Assembly (NCBI RefSeq): GCF_963576675.1
Contig: NC_088916.1
Location: 26,387,501-26,451,500 of the forward strand
Length of the DNA stretch: 64,000 bases
Origin: Euphorbia lathyris
Lineage: Eukaryota; Streptophyta; Magnoliopsida; Malpighiales; Euphorbiaceae
Reading direction: 5' to 3'
Below are positions 32,496 to 44,419 of the stretch, piece by piece. The notes beneath the pieces are model-generated. The model saw nothing but the letters and a program-made list of their open reading frames with translations, did no database searches and had not been told where the DNA came from. Position 1 is the stretch's first letter. The number at the start of each line of letters is the position of its first letter. The position numbers were made by a program, and so were the translations under genes.

Positions 32496-33891
32496 ATCTA
32501 TTAATCAATTTGGCACTTGCTTATTTCTCTCTCGTATTTAAAATAATTCCATAATTACCATTTTTCCCTTTGTTTTTATATTTGGAACAAATCCAAAATT
32601 ACCATTTTCTTATATAACTTAGCAACACATAAAATTAGTATGGAAATTAATAATTCAATCAAGTTACCAAATTTGTTTTCCACTTAAATATGGCATTCTA
32701 TATTAGAACTCCGCGCTATACTAAAAAAAAAAAACTTATTGAGACTCATATAGAGATAGCGACGTATATATCTAATCTAATAATGCTTTTTGGGTAGCTG
32801 AAGTACACACAATTAAGAGTATTATAGGAGTAAGTATTTAGATAGAGAAATTATGAATAAAATAGATAGAATGACTTTTTTTTATGGAGTGGAAAGACAA
32901 ATGTAACCTTGAAATTTGATTGGGTTATTAGTAAACATAAATTCCTCATATTAATGCTCTCATGTTTCGATTTTTGTATTTTCCATATTGTTTTATCTCT
33001 CTTAATTCAATAATTAACAACATCAGCAAAAGCTATTAACTATCAAAGAGCATGAAACTACAAAAAAAAAAAAAAAAAAAAAGTCTTAAGCAGCTCATGA
33101 GCAAAAAGCCAAGTTAAATGTATCAAGCTATGCTTAAATTAGTATTTGATAAATTAGTAATTGAATTCCCACGTATAAATTCAACTCAAGGAAAGCCAGT
33201 TATATTGACCATTTGATTGTTTTCTAAATGAAAATGCAATAGCAACCGACTAAAGTTAAGCTCCTAAATCAGATAAGGAAAGACTCCAACTTTATAGTTC
33301 TTAAATCAAATAAATCAAGTTCACCCAATTACCTAATTAAAATCATTACTCAATGAACTTTACATCCTAAATTAAGCTCTAAGTGAGACTTTAAATTCTC
33401 TTCTAGTCTGTTCTATCTTTACAAAAATAAGCATAACCGATTAAAAAACCAAAAAGAAAACGTAATAGATAAAAAAAGAAAACAGAAAATGTAATAGATA
33501 AAAAAAAACCTAGAAAACGCAAGAGAAGATGACGACATACCTTTGGAGCTGGAGAAAATGAGAAATGAAGGCAAGGTATGGGAATGCGGCGGAATGAATC
33601 GGATTCTTGATGTAATGTATTCCTAGAGAGCGGCGGAATGAATCGGATTCCTGGTGTAAGGTATTCCTAGAGAGAGGCGGCAGAATGAATTAGATTCCTG
33701 ATGTAACGTATTCCTAAAGAGAGGCGGCAAAAAGAAGGTTTCTTAGAAGTTAGACAGAGATAGAAACTTGTTTAAATTTGTTTAAATGCATTTAGTTAAT
33801 TAATTTAAACCTAAAAGTAAAAAAAAAAAATATATATTGCATTTAGGTTCGGTTTTAAACCAAACTATCTTAAAAATTAGGACCAAACAAT
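32496..33891. other. AT-rich spacer
   Basis: No gene seen. It contains an A run at 33061-33080, a purine-rich stretch near 33420-33510 and the minisatellite at 33587-33722. Confidence 0.5.
33587..33722. repeat. minisatellite, three units of about 45 bp
   Basis: GGCGGAATGAATCGGATTC followed by TGATGTAATGTATTCCTAGA recurs three times, with a partial fourth GGCGGCA start. Confidence 0.85.
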
Positions 33892-35012
33892 AGGGTAAAT
33901 TGCATACGTGGTGTACAATCTTTACCCGTTTTCATACTTTGGTGTACAACCTTCAATTTTGCACACTAAAGTGTACAACCTTTTGGTGACCTTCCACTAA
34001 AGTGTACAGCAGGTAATTGTGACTGGTCAACCCGAAGTCAATGCGCTACCTCAGCAATTTAACTTTTCTAAAAATAAAAAATTAACCAAATTAATATAAA
34101 ATTACTTTTATACCCTTTATAACATCATCTTCTTCAACCTCCATCCTTATTTTCTTTCTACTCCATTTTCAAAAATTATTTCTCTCTCTTCAACCTCCAT
34201 CCTTATTTTCTTTTTATAAGCATCACTTCTTTCTCTTTCTCTAACTCTTCCATATCTCTCTCTAATTCTCACTTTCTCTCTCTTTAATTGTTCAGCACAA
34301 CTCATTTGATCATCATAAAATAATTAATCGGATACCACTTTATTCACACAAAGGGAAAATTTCAATTTAATTTCATCATTATGATGAAACAGTGATGGTC
34401 ACAGGAAAGAAACAGTTGTTGTAGATGGAAGAAAGACTTGCCGTTGATTTCTGTGTCAGTGCGTTAAGTTTATTGATATGGTTATGTTTCTCCAAAATGT
34501 AGCAGCTACTAAATGTTGAGCAGTTTTGGAAGAAATGGAGAATTAGAGAGATGGAAGAGTTAGAAAGAGAAAGGGAGAATGAGAAAGAGAGAGAAAATAT
34601 GAGAGACATGAGAGTTAGAGAGAGAATGAGAGAGATGTGAGTTAGTGAGAGAAATAATTTTTTAAATGGAGTAAAAGAAAATAGGGTAAATTACATAAGT
34701 GGTGACAAAATTTTGGTTGTACACCAAAGTGTGATTTGGAGTAAAGGTTGTACACCACGTATGTAATTTACCTAAGAAAATAAGGATGGGGTTGAAGAAG
34801 ATGATGTTATAAATGGTATAAAAATAATTTTTTTATTAATTTGGTTAATTTTTTGTTTTTAGAAAAGTTAAATTGTTGAGGTGGCGCATTGACTTCGGGT
34901 TGACCAGTCACAATTACATGTTGTACACTTTAGTGTGAGGTCATCAAAAGGTTGTACACTTTAGTGTGCAAAATTGAAAGTTTTACACCAAAGTGTGAAA
35001 ACGGGTAAAGAT
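33892..35012. mobile_element. foldback element with long inverted arms, right tip missing
   Basis: The left arm begins AGGGTAAATTGCATACGTGG (33892) and runs to about 34290. The inverse copy occupies about 34540-35012, with words such as TTGTACACTTTAGTGTG, GACTTCGGGTTGACCAG and GATGATGTTATAAA. The right arm stops at CGGGTAAAGAT, so the last 20-25 bases are missing exactly where the 700-bp tandem array begins at 35013. It has no ORF. A 90-bp element of the same TIR family sits inside the right arm. Confidence 0.8.
34684..34773. mobile_element. 90-bp MITE inside the foldback, 9-bp target-site duplication
   Basis: Its ends are GGGTAAATTACATAAGTGG and the inverse of AGGTAAATTACATACGTGG. AAGAAAATA flanks it on both sides (34675-34683 and 34774-34782), and the left arm of the host element has that word once. 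A 9-bp duplication fits the Mutator superfamily. Confidence 0.82.
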
Positions 35013-35711
35013 GTTTCAAACTTGGTTAATTTCAGACTTGTTCTATAAAAGTTGGACACTGGTTATTGGTTATCTCATCATCGCAGTGTCTTATGCATGA
35101 ATTTCTCTTTTCTTGTTCTGGATAATATGTTTACATATCCTAAAAATTAGAGCAAAATCTTATATAAGTATATATACTTTCTGATTCCATCATGATTTCA
35201 TATCTAGTTTTCTTATGATTCTAATTAATTAAAATCTCATGCGATAAATCATAAAAATATGATACTATGACTAAAGAATACGAAAAGAGTATATTCCGTG
35301 ATATAAACACTATAATTTAGTAAACTTGACAAATTTAGAATAATTTACACAGTTATGAGATATTTGTATTTTTTTCAAATAATCATGTGTTTAATGTAAC
35401 TAACCTTTAGTTCAAACTATACTATGGGCTGTTTCTTTTTTGAGGAAATTACATATTAAAAAATATTATTCAACTGGATAATATTAAAAAAACTATTATG
35501 ACACTTAAATAACCCTAAATCAGAATATAAACTTACCTAATCGAAATTCTCGCTCTCTCCCTCAACCTATACAATTGTTGAGCTGCTCTCAAATATCGCC
35601 GCCGCCTCCTTTTGTCTTCAGGTTCGTTTACTTTTTTTCGCTAACTTCAATCATTCTTTTTCTGTTTGTCTCTTTTGGTTAGGCTTTTTATTAATTCAAG
35701 AACGGTCGGTT
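35013..35711 (+). repeat. ~700-bp tandem unit 1 (promoter/5'UTR-like)
   Basis: The unit begins GTTTCAAACTTGG and ends AACGGTCGGTT. Its last third has CTCTCTCCCTCAACC, a GCCGCCGCC stretch and CTTCAG followed by GTTCGT. That looks like a transcribed leader with a splice donor, as in the first non-coding exon of a plant gene. The matching gene is not in the window. Confidence 0.85.
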
Positions 35712-36420
35712 GTTTCAAACTTGGTTAATTTCAGACTTGTTCTATAAAAGTTGGACATTGGTTATTGGTTATCTCATCATCGCAGTGTCTTATGCATGAA
35801 TTTCTCTTTTCTTGTTCTGGATAATATGTTTACATATCCTAAAAATTAGAGCAAAATCTTATATAAGTATATATGCTTTCTGATTCCATCATGATTTCAT
35901 ATCTAGTTTTCTTATGATTCCAATTAATTAAAATCTCATGTGATAAATCATAAAAATATGATACTATGACTAAAGAATACGAAAAGAGTATATTCCGTGA
36001 TATAAACACTATAATTTAGTAAACTTGACAAATTTAGAATAATTTACACAGTTATGAGATATTTGTATTTTTTTCAAATAATCATGTGTTTAATGTAACT
36101 AACCTTTAGTTCAAACTATACTATGGGCTGTTTCTTTTTTGAGGAAATTACATATTAAAAAATATTAAAAAATATTATTCAACTGGATAATATTAAAAAA
36201 ACTATTATGGCACTTAAATAACCCTAAATCAGAATATAAACTTACCTAATCGAAATTCTCGCTCTCTCCCTCAACCTATACAATTGTTGAGATGCTCTCA
36301 AATATCGCCGCCGCCTCCTTTTGTCTTCAGGTTCGTTTACTTTTTTTCGCTAACTTCAATCATTCTTTTTCTGTTTGTCTCTTTTGGTTAGGTTTTTTAT
36401 TAATTCAAGAACGGTCGGTT
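35712..36420 (+). repeat. ~700-bp tandem unit 2
   Basis: A near-identical copy of unit 1, with an extra ATTAAAAAAT at about 36160 and few substitutions. Confidence 0.88.
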
Positions 36421-36806
36421 GTTTCAAACTTGGTTAATTTCAGACTTGTTCTATAAAAGTTGGACACTGGTTATTGGTTATCTCATCATCGCAGTGTCTT
36501 ATGCATGAATTTCTCTTTTCTTGTTCTGGATAATATGTTTACATATCCTAAAAATTAGAGCAAAATCTTATATAAGTATATATGCTTTCTGATTCCATCA
36601 TGATTTCATATCTAGTTTTCTTATGATTCCAATTAATTAAAATCATATGTGATAAATCATAAAAATATGATACTATGACTAAAGAATACGAAAAGAGTAT
36701 ATTCCATGATACTATGGCCTTTACAGCCGGTCCCAAGCCCGGACAAAGGAGGAGGGTTGCGGTAGGTTGGTGGCGGCCAGCGTAAAACTTAGCCACATCT
36801 TATGAC

Positions 36807-39800
36807 ATGAACCAAAATATAAATATCGTTGGGGCGTTTCCTACTCAGCGACGCGCTGCACTTCCTAGACCCGGGTGTAGTGATAAATGTGCAAGGGTTG
36901 CTAGGTCATCGCCCCGAAGTGGCGCGCCACACCAGGACCCGGGGGTGGTGTCAAATATGCAAGGGTTGCGGGTAAATAAGCTAGTCCACGGTAATGGTAG
37001 GGGTAGGGGTAAGGGTAGTAGGTTACGCTTTGGGACATGGAACATAGGTTCTTTGACAGGAAGATTAGCTGAAATTGTAGATGCTATGAAGAGGAGGAGA
37101 ATAAATATAATGTGCCTACAAGAAACCAAGTGGGTTGGAGCCAAGGCTAGAGAGATAGCTCCTTGGGGTTATAAGCTTTGGTACTCAGGAAAGGATAAGG
37201 GTAGAAATGGAGTAGGTATTCTTATTGATAGGGAGTATATTGATGATGTAGTAGCGGTGTCTAGGAAGAGCGATAGAATTATGAGTGTTAAGCTAGTGAT
37301 AGGGGATGAGGTTGTGAATGTCATTAGTGCATATGCGCCACAAATAGGATTAGATGTCTCTATTAGACAAGCTTTTTGGGAGGACCTAGAGGAAGTGGTG
37401 CAACAGGTTCCTAGGGATGAAAAAATGGTACTAGGGGGTGATCTCAATGGACACGTGGGTTCTAGGCGAGATGGGTTTGAGAGTGTTCATGGAGGGTATG
37501 GTTTTGGAGATAAGAATGAAGCAGGAAATGATATTTTGGAATTCGCATCAGCCTATGACTTGAGTATCATGAACACATGGTTTATGAAGAGAACATCCCA
37601 CTTAGTGACTTATCGGAGTGGCGGTAATGCGAGCCAAATTGACTTCTTCTTAGTAAGGAGTGCTTGGAGAAAGAGTTATATTGATTGTAAGGTGATCCCT
37701 GGTGAGAGTATGACAACCCAACATAGAGTAGTGGTGCTTGATTATAGGAAATGTATAAGAAAACAAACACCACAAGTAGAGACTAAGATTAAGTGGTGGA
37801 AATTGCAATGGGAGAATCAACAAAAATTTATGGATGAGATGACCAAAAAAGATGTTTGGACTTGTAATATGGATTTAGATATAGATTCGATATGGACTAA
37901 GATGGAGCATAGTATAAGGGAAGTAGCGAATGAAGTTCTAGGGGAATCTAAAGGTAGCATGCCACCGGGTAAGGACACATCTTGGTGGACAGAAGAAGTA
38001 CGACAAGCAGTAAAGAGTAAGCGAGAATCCTATAAAATATTGGGGAAATGTAGGAGTGACGAGAACTACGAAAAATACAAAGAGGCTAAAAGGGAAGTAA
38101 AGAAGGTCATACGAGATGCTAGAGCAAAGGTGAATTGGGATCTGTATACAAGATTGGATACGAAAGAAGGGGAAAGAGACATATATAGAATTGCTCGGAT
38201 GAGAGATAAGAAGACGCGAGATCTTGGAAAAGTTAAATGTGTGAAGGATGTGGACCAAAAAGTCCTAGTTGGAGATAAGGATATCAAGGAACGATGGAGG
38301 TCCTATTTTGATGACTTATTTAATGGAGATCGCAGACAAGATGTTGGAGATATAAGTATCCATCACGATATGATAAATCATGAATGCCTGCGGAGAATTC
38401 AAAAGGGTGAAGTCAAAATGGCATTAAGTAAGATGAAGTTGAAGAAAGCAGTAGGACTGGATGGCATCCCTATTGAGATTTGGAGATGTTTAGGAGAAAG
38501 AGGAATCGAATGGTTGACGACGTTCTTCAACAAAATTTGGAGAAACAATAAGATGCCATCAGAATGGAGGAAAAATATCTTAATCCCTTTGTATAAGAAC
38601 AAAGGCGATGTCCAAGATTGTGCCAACTATCGGGGAATCAAATTAATGAGTCACACTATGAAACTTTGGGAGCGAGTGATCGAACAAAGGCTAAGGAGGA
38701 TGGTGAAGATCTCGGAAAACCAGTTTGGCTTTATGCCGGGAAGATCAACTATAGAAGCCATCCATCTAATGAGACAATTAATGGAGCACTATCGAAATAA
38801 GAAGAAAGACTTGCATATGATTTTCATTGACTTGGAGAGAGCATATGATAAGGTACCAAGGGAAGTACTTTGGTGGGCCTTGATAAGGAAAGGCATTTCG
38901 CGGAAATATATTGACATCATAAAGGACATGTATGAGGGAGCATGCACGAGTGTACATACTAGTGTTGGGAAGACTGAAGAGTTCCCTATTACGATTGGAG
39001 TGCATCAAGGTTCCGCACTAAGCCCATTTCTTTTTGCCATCGTTATGGATGAACTAACAAGTTCACTCCAAGATGGTATACCATGGTGCATGTTGTTTGC
39101 AGATGATATTGTGTTGGTTGATGAGACGAAAGAAGGAGTGGAGAGGAAGTTGGAACTATGGAGACAAACTCTACAATCTAGAGGCTTTAAGTTGAGCCGA
39201 AGTAAGACAGAATATTTGGAGTGTAAGTTTAGCGGCCATAGGAGTAGGGAGGCAGGGACAATCACCCTAGATGGGAGAGTTGTTCAGGCCTCGGATTGCT
39301 TCCGGTATTTAGGATCTATTATCCAAACGGATGGAGAAGTAGATGGAGATGTTGCTCATAGGATTAAAGTTGGTTGGTCGAAGTGGAAGAGTGCTACGGG
39401 TTTCCTTTGTGACCCCGGCATGCCTAATAGATTGAAGGGAAAATTCTACCGGACGGCAATTAGACTAGCATTGTTATATGGTACGGAGTGTTGGGCAGTG
39501 AAACACTGCCACATCCATAAGATGTCGGTGGCGGAGATGCGTATATTGAGATGGATGTGTGGTCATACGAGAAAGGATCGGGTGTGTAATGAAATAATTA
39601 GGACAAAAGTAGGGGTCACATCTATTGAGAATAAAATGAGAGAAAATCGACTAAGGTGGTTTGGCCATGTGAGACGTAGAGCACTTGATGCGCCGGTTAG
39701 GAGAACCGAAGAGTGGCAAGGGGATGTAGTGGTGAGGGGTAGGGGAAGACCTAAGCAAACTTGGAGGAGGGTGATCGAGAGTGATATGAGTTTACAGGGA

Positions 39801-39869
39801 ATTGAGGAAAATATGGTAGTGGATAGGATGGAGTGGAGGGAGCGAATTTGTGTCGCTGACACGACTTGA
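36807..39869 (+). CDS. RTE ORF: endonuclease and reverse transcriptase, intact (1020 aa)
   Basis: A single uninterrupted frame encodes the protein that nicks chromosomal DNA and copies the element RNA onto it. An apurinic-type endonuclease occupies about residues 75-305: [35 protein letters not shown] and TQHRVV supply the Asn, Glu, Asp and His sites. Reverse transcriptase spans about 540-800: [49 protein letters not shown], and FADDIVL with the catalytic Asp pair. The C-terminus has basic, Cys/His-containing sequence ([15 protein letters not shown]). The length is usual for the clade. It is the only full-length element polyprotein in the window without a stop or frameshift. I cannot tell whether it is transcribed. 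Confidence 0.93.
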   Translation: MNQNINIVGAFPTQRRAALPRPGCSDKCARVARSSPRSGAPHQDPGVVSNMQGLRVNKLVHGNGRGRGKGSRLRFGTWNIGSLTGRLAEIVDAMKRRRINIMCLQETKWVGAKAREIAPWGYKLWYSGKDKGRNGVGILIDREYIDDVVAVSRKSDRIMSVKLVIGDEVVNVISAYAPQIGLDVSIRQAFWEDLEEVVQQVPRDEKMVLGGDLNGHVGSRRDGFESVHGGYGFGDKNEAGNDILEFASAYDLSIMNTWFMKRTSHLVTYRSGGNASQIDFFLVRSAWRKSYIDCKVIPGESMTTQHRVVVLDYRKCIRKQTPQVETKIKWWKLQWENQQKFMDEMTKKDVWTCNMDLDIDSIWTKMEHSIREVANEVLGESKGSMPPGKDTSWWTEEVRQAVKSKRESYKILGKCRSDENYEKYKEAKREVKKVIRDARAKVNWDLYTRLDTKEGERDIYRIARMRDKKTRDLGKVKCVKDVDQKVLVGDKDIKERWRSYFDDLFNGDRRQDVGDISIHHDMINHECLRRIQKGEVKMALSKMKLKKAVGLDGIPIEIWRCLGERGIEWLTTFFNKIWRNNKMPSEWRKNILIPLYKNKGDVQDCANYRGIKLMSHTMKLWERVIEQRLRRMVKISENQFGFMPGRSTIEAIHLMRQLMEHYRNKKKDLHMIFIDLERAYDKVPREVLWWALIRKGISRKYIDIIKDMYEGACTSVHTSVGKTEEFPITIGVHQGSALSPFLFAIVMDELTSSLQDGIPWCMLFADDIVLVDETKEGVERKLELWRQTLQSRGFKLSRSKTEYLECKFSGHRSREAGTITLDGRVVQASDCFRYLGSIIQTDGEVDGDVAHRIKVGWSKWKSATGFLCDPGMPNRLKGKFYRTAIRLALLYGTECWAVKHCHIHKMSVAEMRILRWMCGHTRKDRVCNEIIRTKVGVTSIENKMRENRLRWFGHVRRRALDAPVRRTEEWQGDVVVRGRGRPKQTWRRVIESDMSLQGIEENMVVDRMEWRERICVADTT

Positions 39870-39931
39870 TTTCACGGTTTTATAAGATGGTTCATGTTAG
39901 CCGACCCCGAATCATTTCGGGACTAAGGCTC

Positions 39932-39948
39932 TGTTGTTGTTGTTGTTG
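39932..39948 (+). repeat. (TTG)n tail of the RTE element
   Basis: About six TTG/TGT triplets directly after GGCTCTG, where the unit 3 sequence resumes. Confidence 0.8.
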
Positions 39949-40420
39949 AATCATGTGTTTAATGTAACTAACCTTTAGTTCAAACTATACTATGGGCTGT
40001 TTCTTTTTTGAGGAAATTACATATTAAATAATATTAAAAAATATTATTCAACTGGATAATATTAAAAAAAAACTATTATGGCACTTAAATAACCCTAAAT
40101 CAGAATATAAACTTACCTAATCGAAATTCTCGCTCTCTCCCTCAACCTATACAATTGTTGAGCTGCTCTCAAATATCGCCGCCGCCGCCTCCTTTTGTCT
40201 TCAGGTTCGTTTACTGTTTTTCGCTAACTTCAATCATTCTTTTTCTGTTTGTCTCTTTTGGTTAGGTTTTTTATTAATTCAAGAACGGTCGGTTGTTTCA
40301 AACTTGGTTAATTTCAGACTTGTTCTATAAAAGTTGGACACTGGTTATTGGTTATCTCATCATCGCAGTGTCTTATGCATGAATTTCTCTTTTCTTGTTC
40401 TGGATAATATGTTTACATAT

Positions 40421-42435
40421 TGTAATATTCCGAATTTTAGAGATGGTTCAAAAAAAAATCTAATTATATGTATATTTTGAGTTATTTATCTTTGAAAATA
40501 AAATATTAATTAGTAATTTTAAGTTTTTCATACTATTATAATTTATAATTATAGATAAGTATGGTTTTATAATATTATAATTTACTATGTAACTTCCATA
40601 CCAAAAAAAACAAAAAAAGATTGCCCAGTGTTTCGTTTTTTTTTAAATCAGTGGGTTTGGATTATTATTTTATTTTGTTTAACAATAATCTAAATCCTTT
40701 TTATTCTCCATTATTTAAGTTACTTATTTTAGTTGAACTCTTAAAAAATTAATAATTAAATAAAATCAGTTTTTAAAGGTTAATGTTTCCTGCAAAAAAA
40801 AAAAATCGAATTCTTCTCCTTTTCACCGAAACAGTTTATTTTAGCCGTATTCATCGATTTTGAACAAATTGGGAAGCAATTGATCTAACTCTTCAAACAA
40901 CAAAAGGTAATTTACTCATTAGTTCTTGTTCTTTTATAAAACCATATATTCATTATAAAAATTCACTTATTTCGATTCCCCAATAGTTTAGTTTGACTCA
41001 ATTTTATTTGGGTTGTAACTTTTATTAAGTATGATAGAAAATTTTGGAGTAATTTTAGTTGGATTGATTGAATAGGAAATTTGACGGTATTCAGATGGAT
41101 TGGAAAAAATTGATAACTAAGCTTTGGATCTGGCTATTATTTGGAGTTCGAGGTGAGTGGTCATTATGGTTCATGACACTATTTGTTTGATTTTGAAATC
41201 TTTGGCATGAAATATGTTTGATAAAAGTATTTCGTTAAAACATCTTTCTGTATTTCGTTTAAAACATCTTTCTATTCTTTAGTGATTAATATCAAAACGT
41301 TTGATAAATATAGTTCGATCCGGTTTTTAAATTTATCTCATATTTTCGTTCATTTAAATTAAAACAGTTGTGATGAATTTTCCTAAAAATGTTATTTGTT
41401 CAAAATAGACATTGTTTAGTTAGATGATAAACATTTTCTTGAGCTTAAACTTATTTGTCAATATTCTCTGCATTAGAGCATATGCTTCTGGGAACAGACC
41501 TTCTATACATTAGTTTTTTTATATCATTTATTTTATTTGGAAAGGTAAAACTATTTTGAGGATATATTTAATTCTGTTAATCGATTGATTTATCTGTTTC
41601 CGTTTGTATTGAAAATCTAAAATTTATTTGAATTCTGTCATCTGGATATTTAAGTTATTTGAAAAATATTTTGAGATATAAATTATACACTTTGAAACCA
41701 GTACATGTGCTCAGTATTATCTTCTTCTGTTTTCATGTCTCACTGACCTTCATATTAGGCTTGCATTATTTGTCATTGTTTTATCTGTGTATGTGTATGT
41801 GTTTGTGTCAGTTGTATTAGAATCATGCATAAGGTCGGTGAAGACATTCTGTATCTGAATCTGGTAGCGCTACCATCTATATCTGTTATCTGGCCTTTGG
41901 TGATGTGGAATATCATCACTCTGATGTTACTGTACCGTGGTTTTGATAATTTCTGTAATTTATTATTATTATTCGATTTACTTGATTTGAGTAATTATCG
42001 CAATATTATTTGATTTCTCTGCACCATTATGTTTGATAAATTCTGAAAACAAATTTGAAAACTTATCTGCATATCTGCCTGTTCCCCGTCTGTTGTGCTA
42101 TGATTATCACTCACTGAGATTTTCGCTCGCATAGACGGAAATCTCATACCACGTTGATTTTATATTTTTCAGATTAAGATCTCTATAGTTGCGCAGACAT
42201 TTGGGTTCGATATTGAAGGATGATATTGTTAGCTAGATATTATTATTATTGTACGTATTTGGAGACTTTTGGATATTTTGTGGTATATATTTTTGTACAG
42301 TTTAAGATGTTTAATCATGTTAGAAGGTTTTATTAGTTAGATAAGTATTGTTTTTTTGAAATTAAATTCGAGGCTAGCATAGGTTAAGGTAATCTTAATT
42401 TATGCACCGGTTATGGCCAGGTTCGGGTCGTGACA
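40421..42435 (+). repeat. 5' LTR of the non-autonomous element (2015 bp)
   Basis: Begins TGTAATATTCC and ends CGTGACA. Short ORFs inside it are chance frames. Confidence 0.9.
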
Positions 42436-44177
42436 AAAGTGGTATCAGAGATAGGCTGTAGATTTTATGGGATACTTTTATGGATCAAGTTATCCTTTGG
42501 AATGAAGGTGTCTTATTCAAATTTTTGGGTTATAACAATTGTAGGTTTTTTTGGTGCATATAATTTTGGAGTTAGTTAGATATAAGTTTGTTGTATATAT
42601 TTTATAGGCCTTTAGTGGGAGCAAGGTTATTATGTTGAATTGATTTGAGCACCACTTTGGTAATGATGTGCTAATTGGTATATGGTTTTGGATAGGCAAA
42701 TTGGAAGGGTGATTAGAGTGTTCATTGTTTTAACTGATTAGTATTGATAGTGGGAATTTAAGTTTGTTTGGTTAGAACTTTAAATTGGCATATTATATAA
42801 TTTGAAAGTATAAATGGTTTGGAGAACTATACCAAAGTCTATTTGGAGTTTTAGTGATTGATAGGTTCAAGTTATAGAAAAATTTGAATGTTATAGATTT
42901 TATGAGCTGTTGTGAGTGTAGTCACTCTAGTACATAGAACTTGTTGATTAATTAAGCTGTGAGCATAGATTTTCTGGGCTCTGAATTAATGTGGATTAAG
43001 GTGATTGAGAGTTTTACAAATTAAAGCTTTGAGTTATATCCAGAACATAAAATGTTGTAATCGTATTAGACAACAAAATTGAAATGTGTTTGAGGTTTAG
43101 TGTTTCGAGAGTACAAGAAGAAATAATTTGGACTTGTTATATGTATGCAGTACTGACAGTTTTGGTATCGAGTTATTCATTGGAGGTTGTTTTACAAAAT
43201 AAATGTTATGGCCATTATAAGAGTAAAGTTACCGATTCCTTTATGTTACATAGGTCCAATTAAAGGATTTGAATGGTTATAGATTTTCTTTTTGGATCTT
43301 TAGTGTTGGTTTAGTCATTATATGGAGTTGGTCTCATTAAAAATTTAGTTATCAAATTATCATAATAAATGATCATTTTATGTATTGCTTTCATGGTTGG
43401 GGAAAGTAAATTGAATGGACGTGTGTATTGGAGTTTTAGTGCTTTATAAAGCCTTCATCACCACATTATAAATTATTAAGATATTAGTAAGGTTTAAGTC
43501 ACTTTTATTTGGAGATTGTTTGATCTAGTTCATATTTACTTAAGGCTTATAATGAAAGTGACTTATAAATATTTGGAAGATCAAATTGAAAGTGTTTTAG
43601 ATTTAGTTAATTTATTTTGAGACTTTAATGATTGAGAATTTATATATACTATGTCATTGATATATGGTTTTGGATGGTGAAATTCTGGTGAATATATGAT
43701 TATATTGATATTTGAAACACTTGGAGTTAAGCAGGGAAAAAGAGTGAGTGGATGTAGTTTGAGCAGTGCCTTGAAGGGCTAGATGCGATAATTAATTTGA
43801 ATGCAATTTAAGAATGTAAATATTATTCATTCATTATATTGAAAATAAATAGTATGGGTAAAGTCTTATGGTAAATAGGAGTTATATCTAGAATTTGATA
43901 TTAGCAAAAATGTGTTTAGCTCACTTTACCGGAAAAAAAAAAACATCTTGTTGGTTTTCTAGGATGATTGGGATAATCAGGAGGATATATGGTTTAAGAA
44001 CATGTGGAGTTAGTTTAGATGTAACTATTGAAAGATGATAGGATATCAATATTGACAGTTTATAGGATTAAGTTCAGCAGACGTGCAGTACTGATTTAAA
44101 ATAAGGTAGTGTCTAAACTTTCGACAGACTTTCATGTTTGAAATTTCGAGGACGAAATTTTATTAAGGGGGAGAGAA
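42436..44177 (+). other. non-coding interior of the non-autonomous element
   Basis: Holds the primer site TGGTATCAGAG (42440-42450), about 1.6 kb of AT-rich DNA without open frames, and the polypurine tract TTAAGGGGGAGAGAA (about 44163-44177). I see no remnant of gag or pol except the short 3'-end words before the tract. Confidence 0.85.
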
Positions 44178-44419
44178 TGTAATATTCCGAATTTTAGAGA
44201 TGGTTCAAAAAAAATCTAATTATATGTATATTTTTAGTTATTTACAATCGAAATATCCGTGATGTCGTCCCTGCCAGGTGCGATTGAACGGAACCTTGTT
44301 CCTCCTGATCGATCGGCCGCCGCCTCTTCCTCCGTCCCCCCGATGATCAAATCCCTCAATTTCCAAATACCCGGAATCCACCTAGACTATCCTGGAAAGA
44401 CATCGCCGCTGCTAGCGCG

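Larger units (their letters stand above)
36716..39948 (+). mobile_element. RTE-clade LINE, full length with intact ORF
   Basis: It starts GGCCTTTACAGCCGGTCCCA, familiar as the 5' end of plant RTE elements, and has one long ORF. It ends with GACTAAGGCTCTG followed by a (TTG)n tail at about 39932-39948, the microsatellite tail of the clade rather than poly(A). It has no obvious target-site duplication and is flanked by a deletion of the target. Confidence 0.92.
36421..40294 (+). repeat. ~700-bp tandem unit 3, split by the RTE LINE
   Basis: Bases 36421-36715 and 39949-40294 belong to the unit. Compared with unit 2, about 77 bases (equivalent to 36003-36079) are missing at the junction, so the RTE insertion removed target DNA. 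Confidence 0.85.

Noticed and set aside
34379..34609. 76-codon minus-strand ORF rich in Ser and Leu
   Set aside because: Encoded by the purine/pyrimidine-rich inner arm of the foldback element.
41825..42013. 62-codon ORF in the 2-kb LTR
   Set aside because: It is not maintained in the 3' LTR copy, where a 12-base insertion changes it; chance frame.
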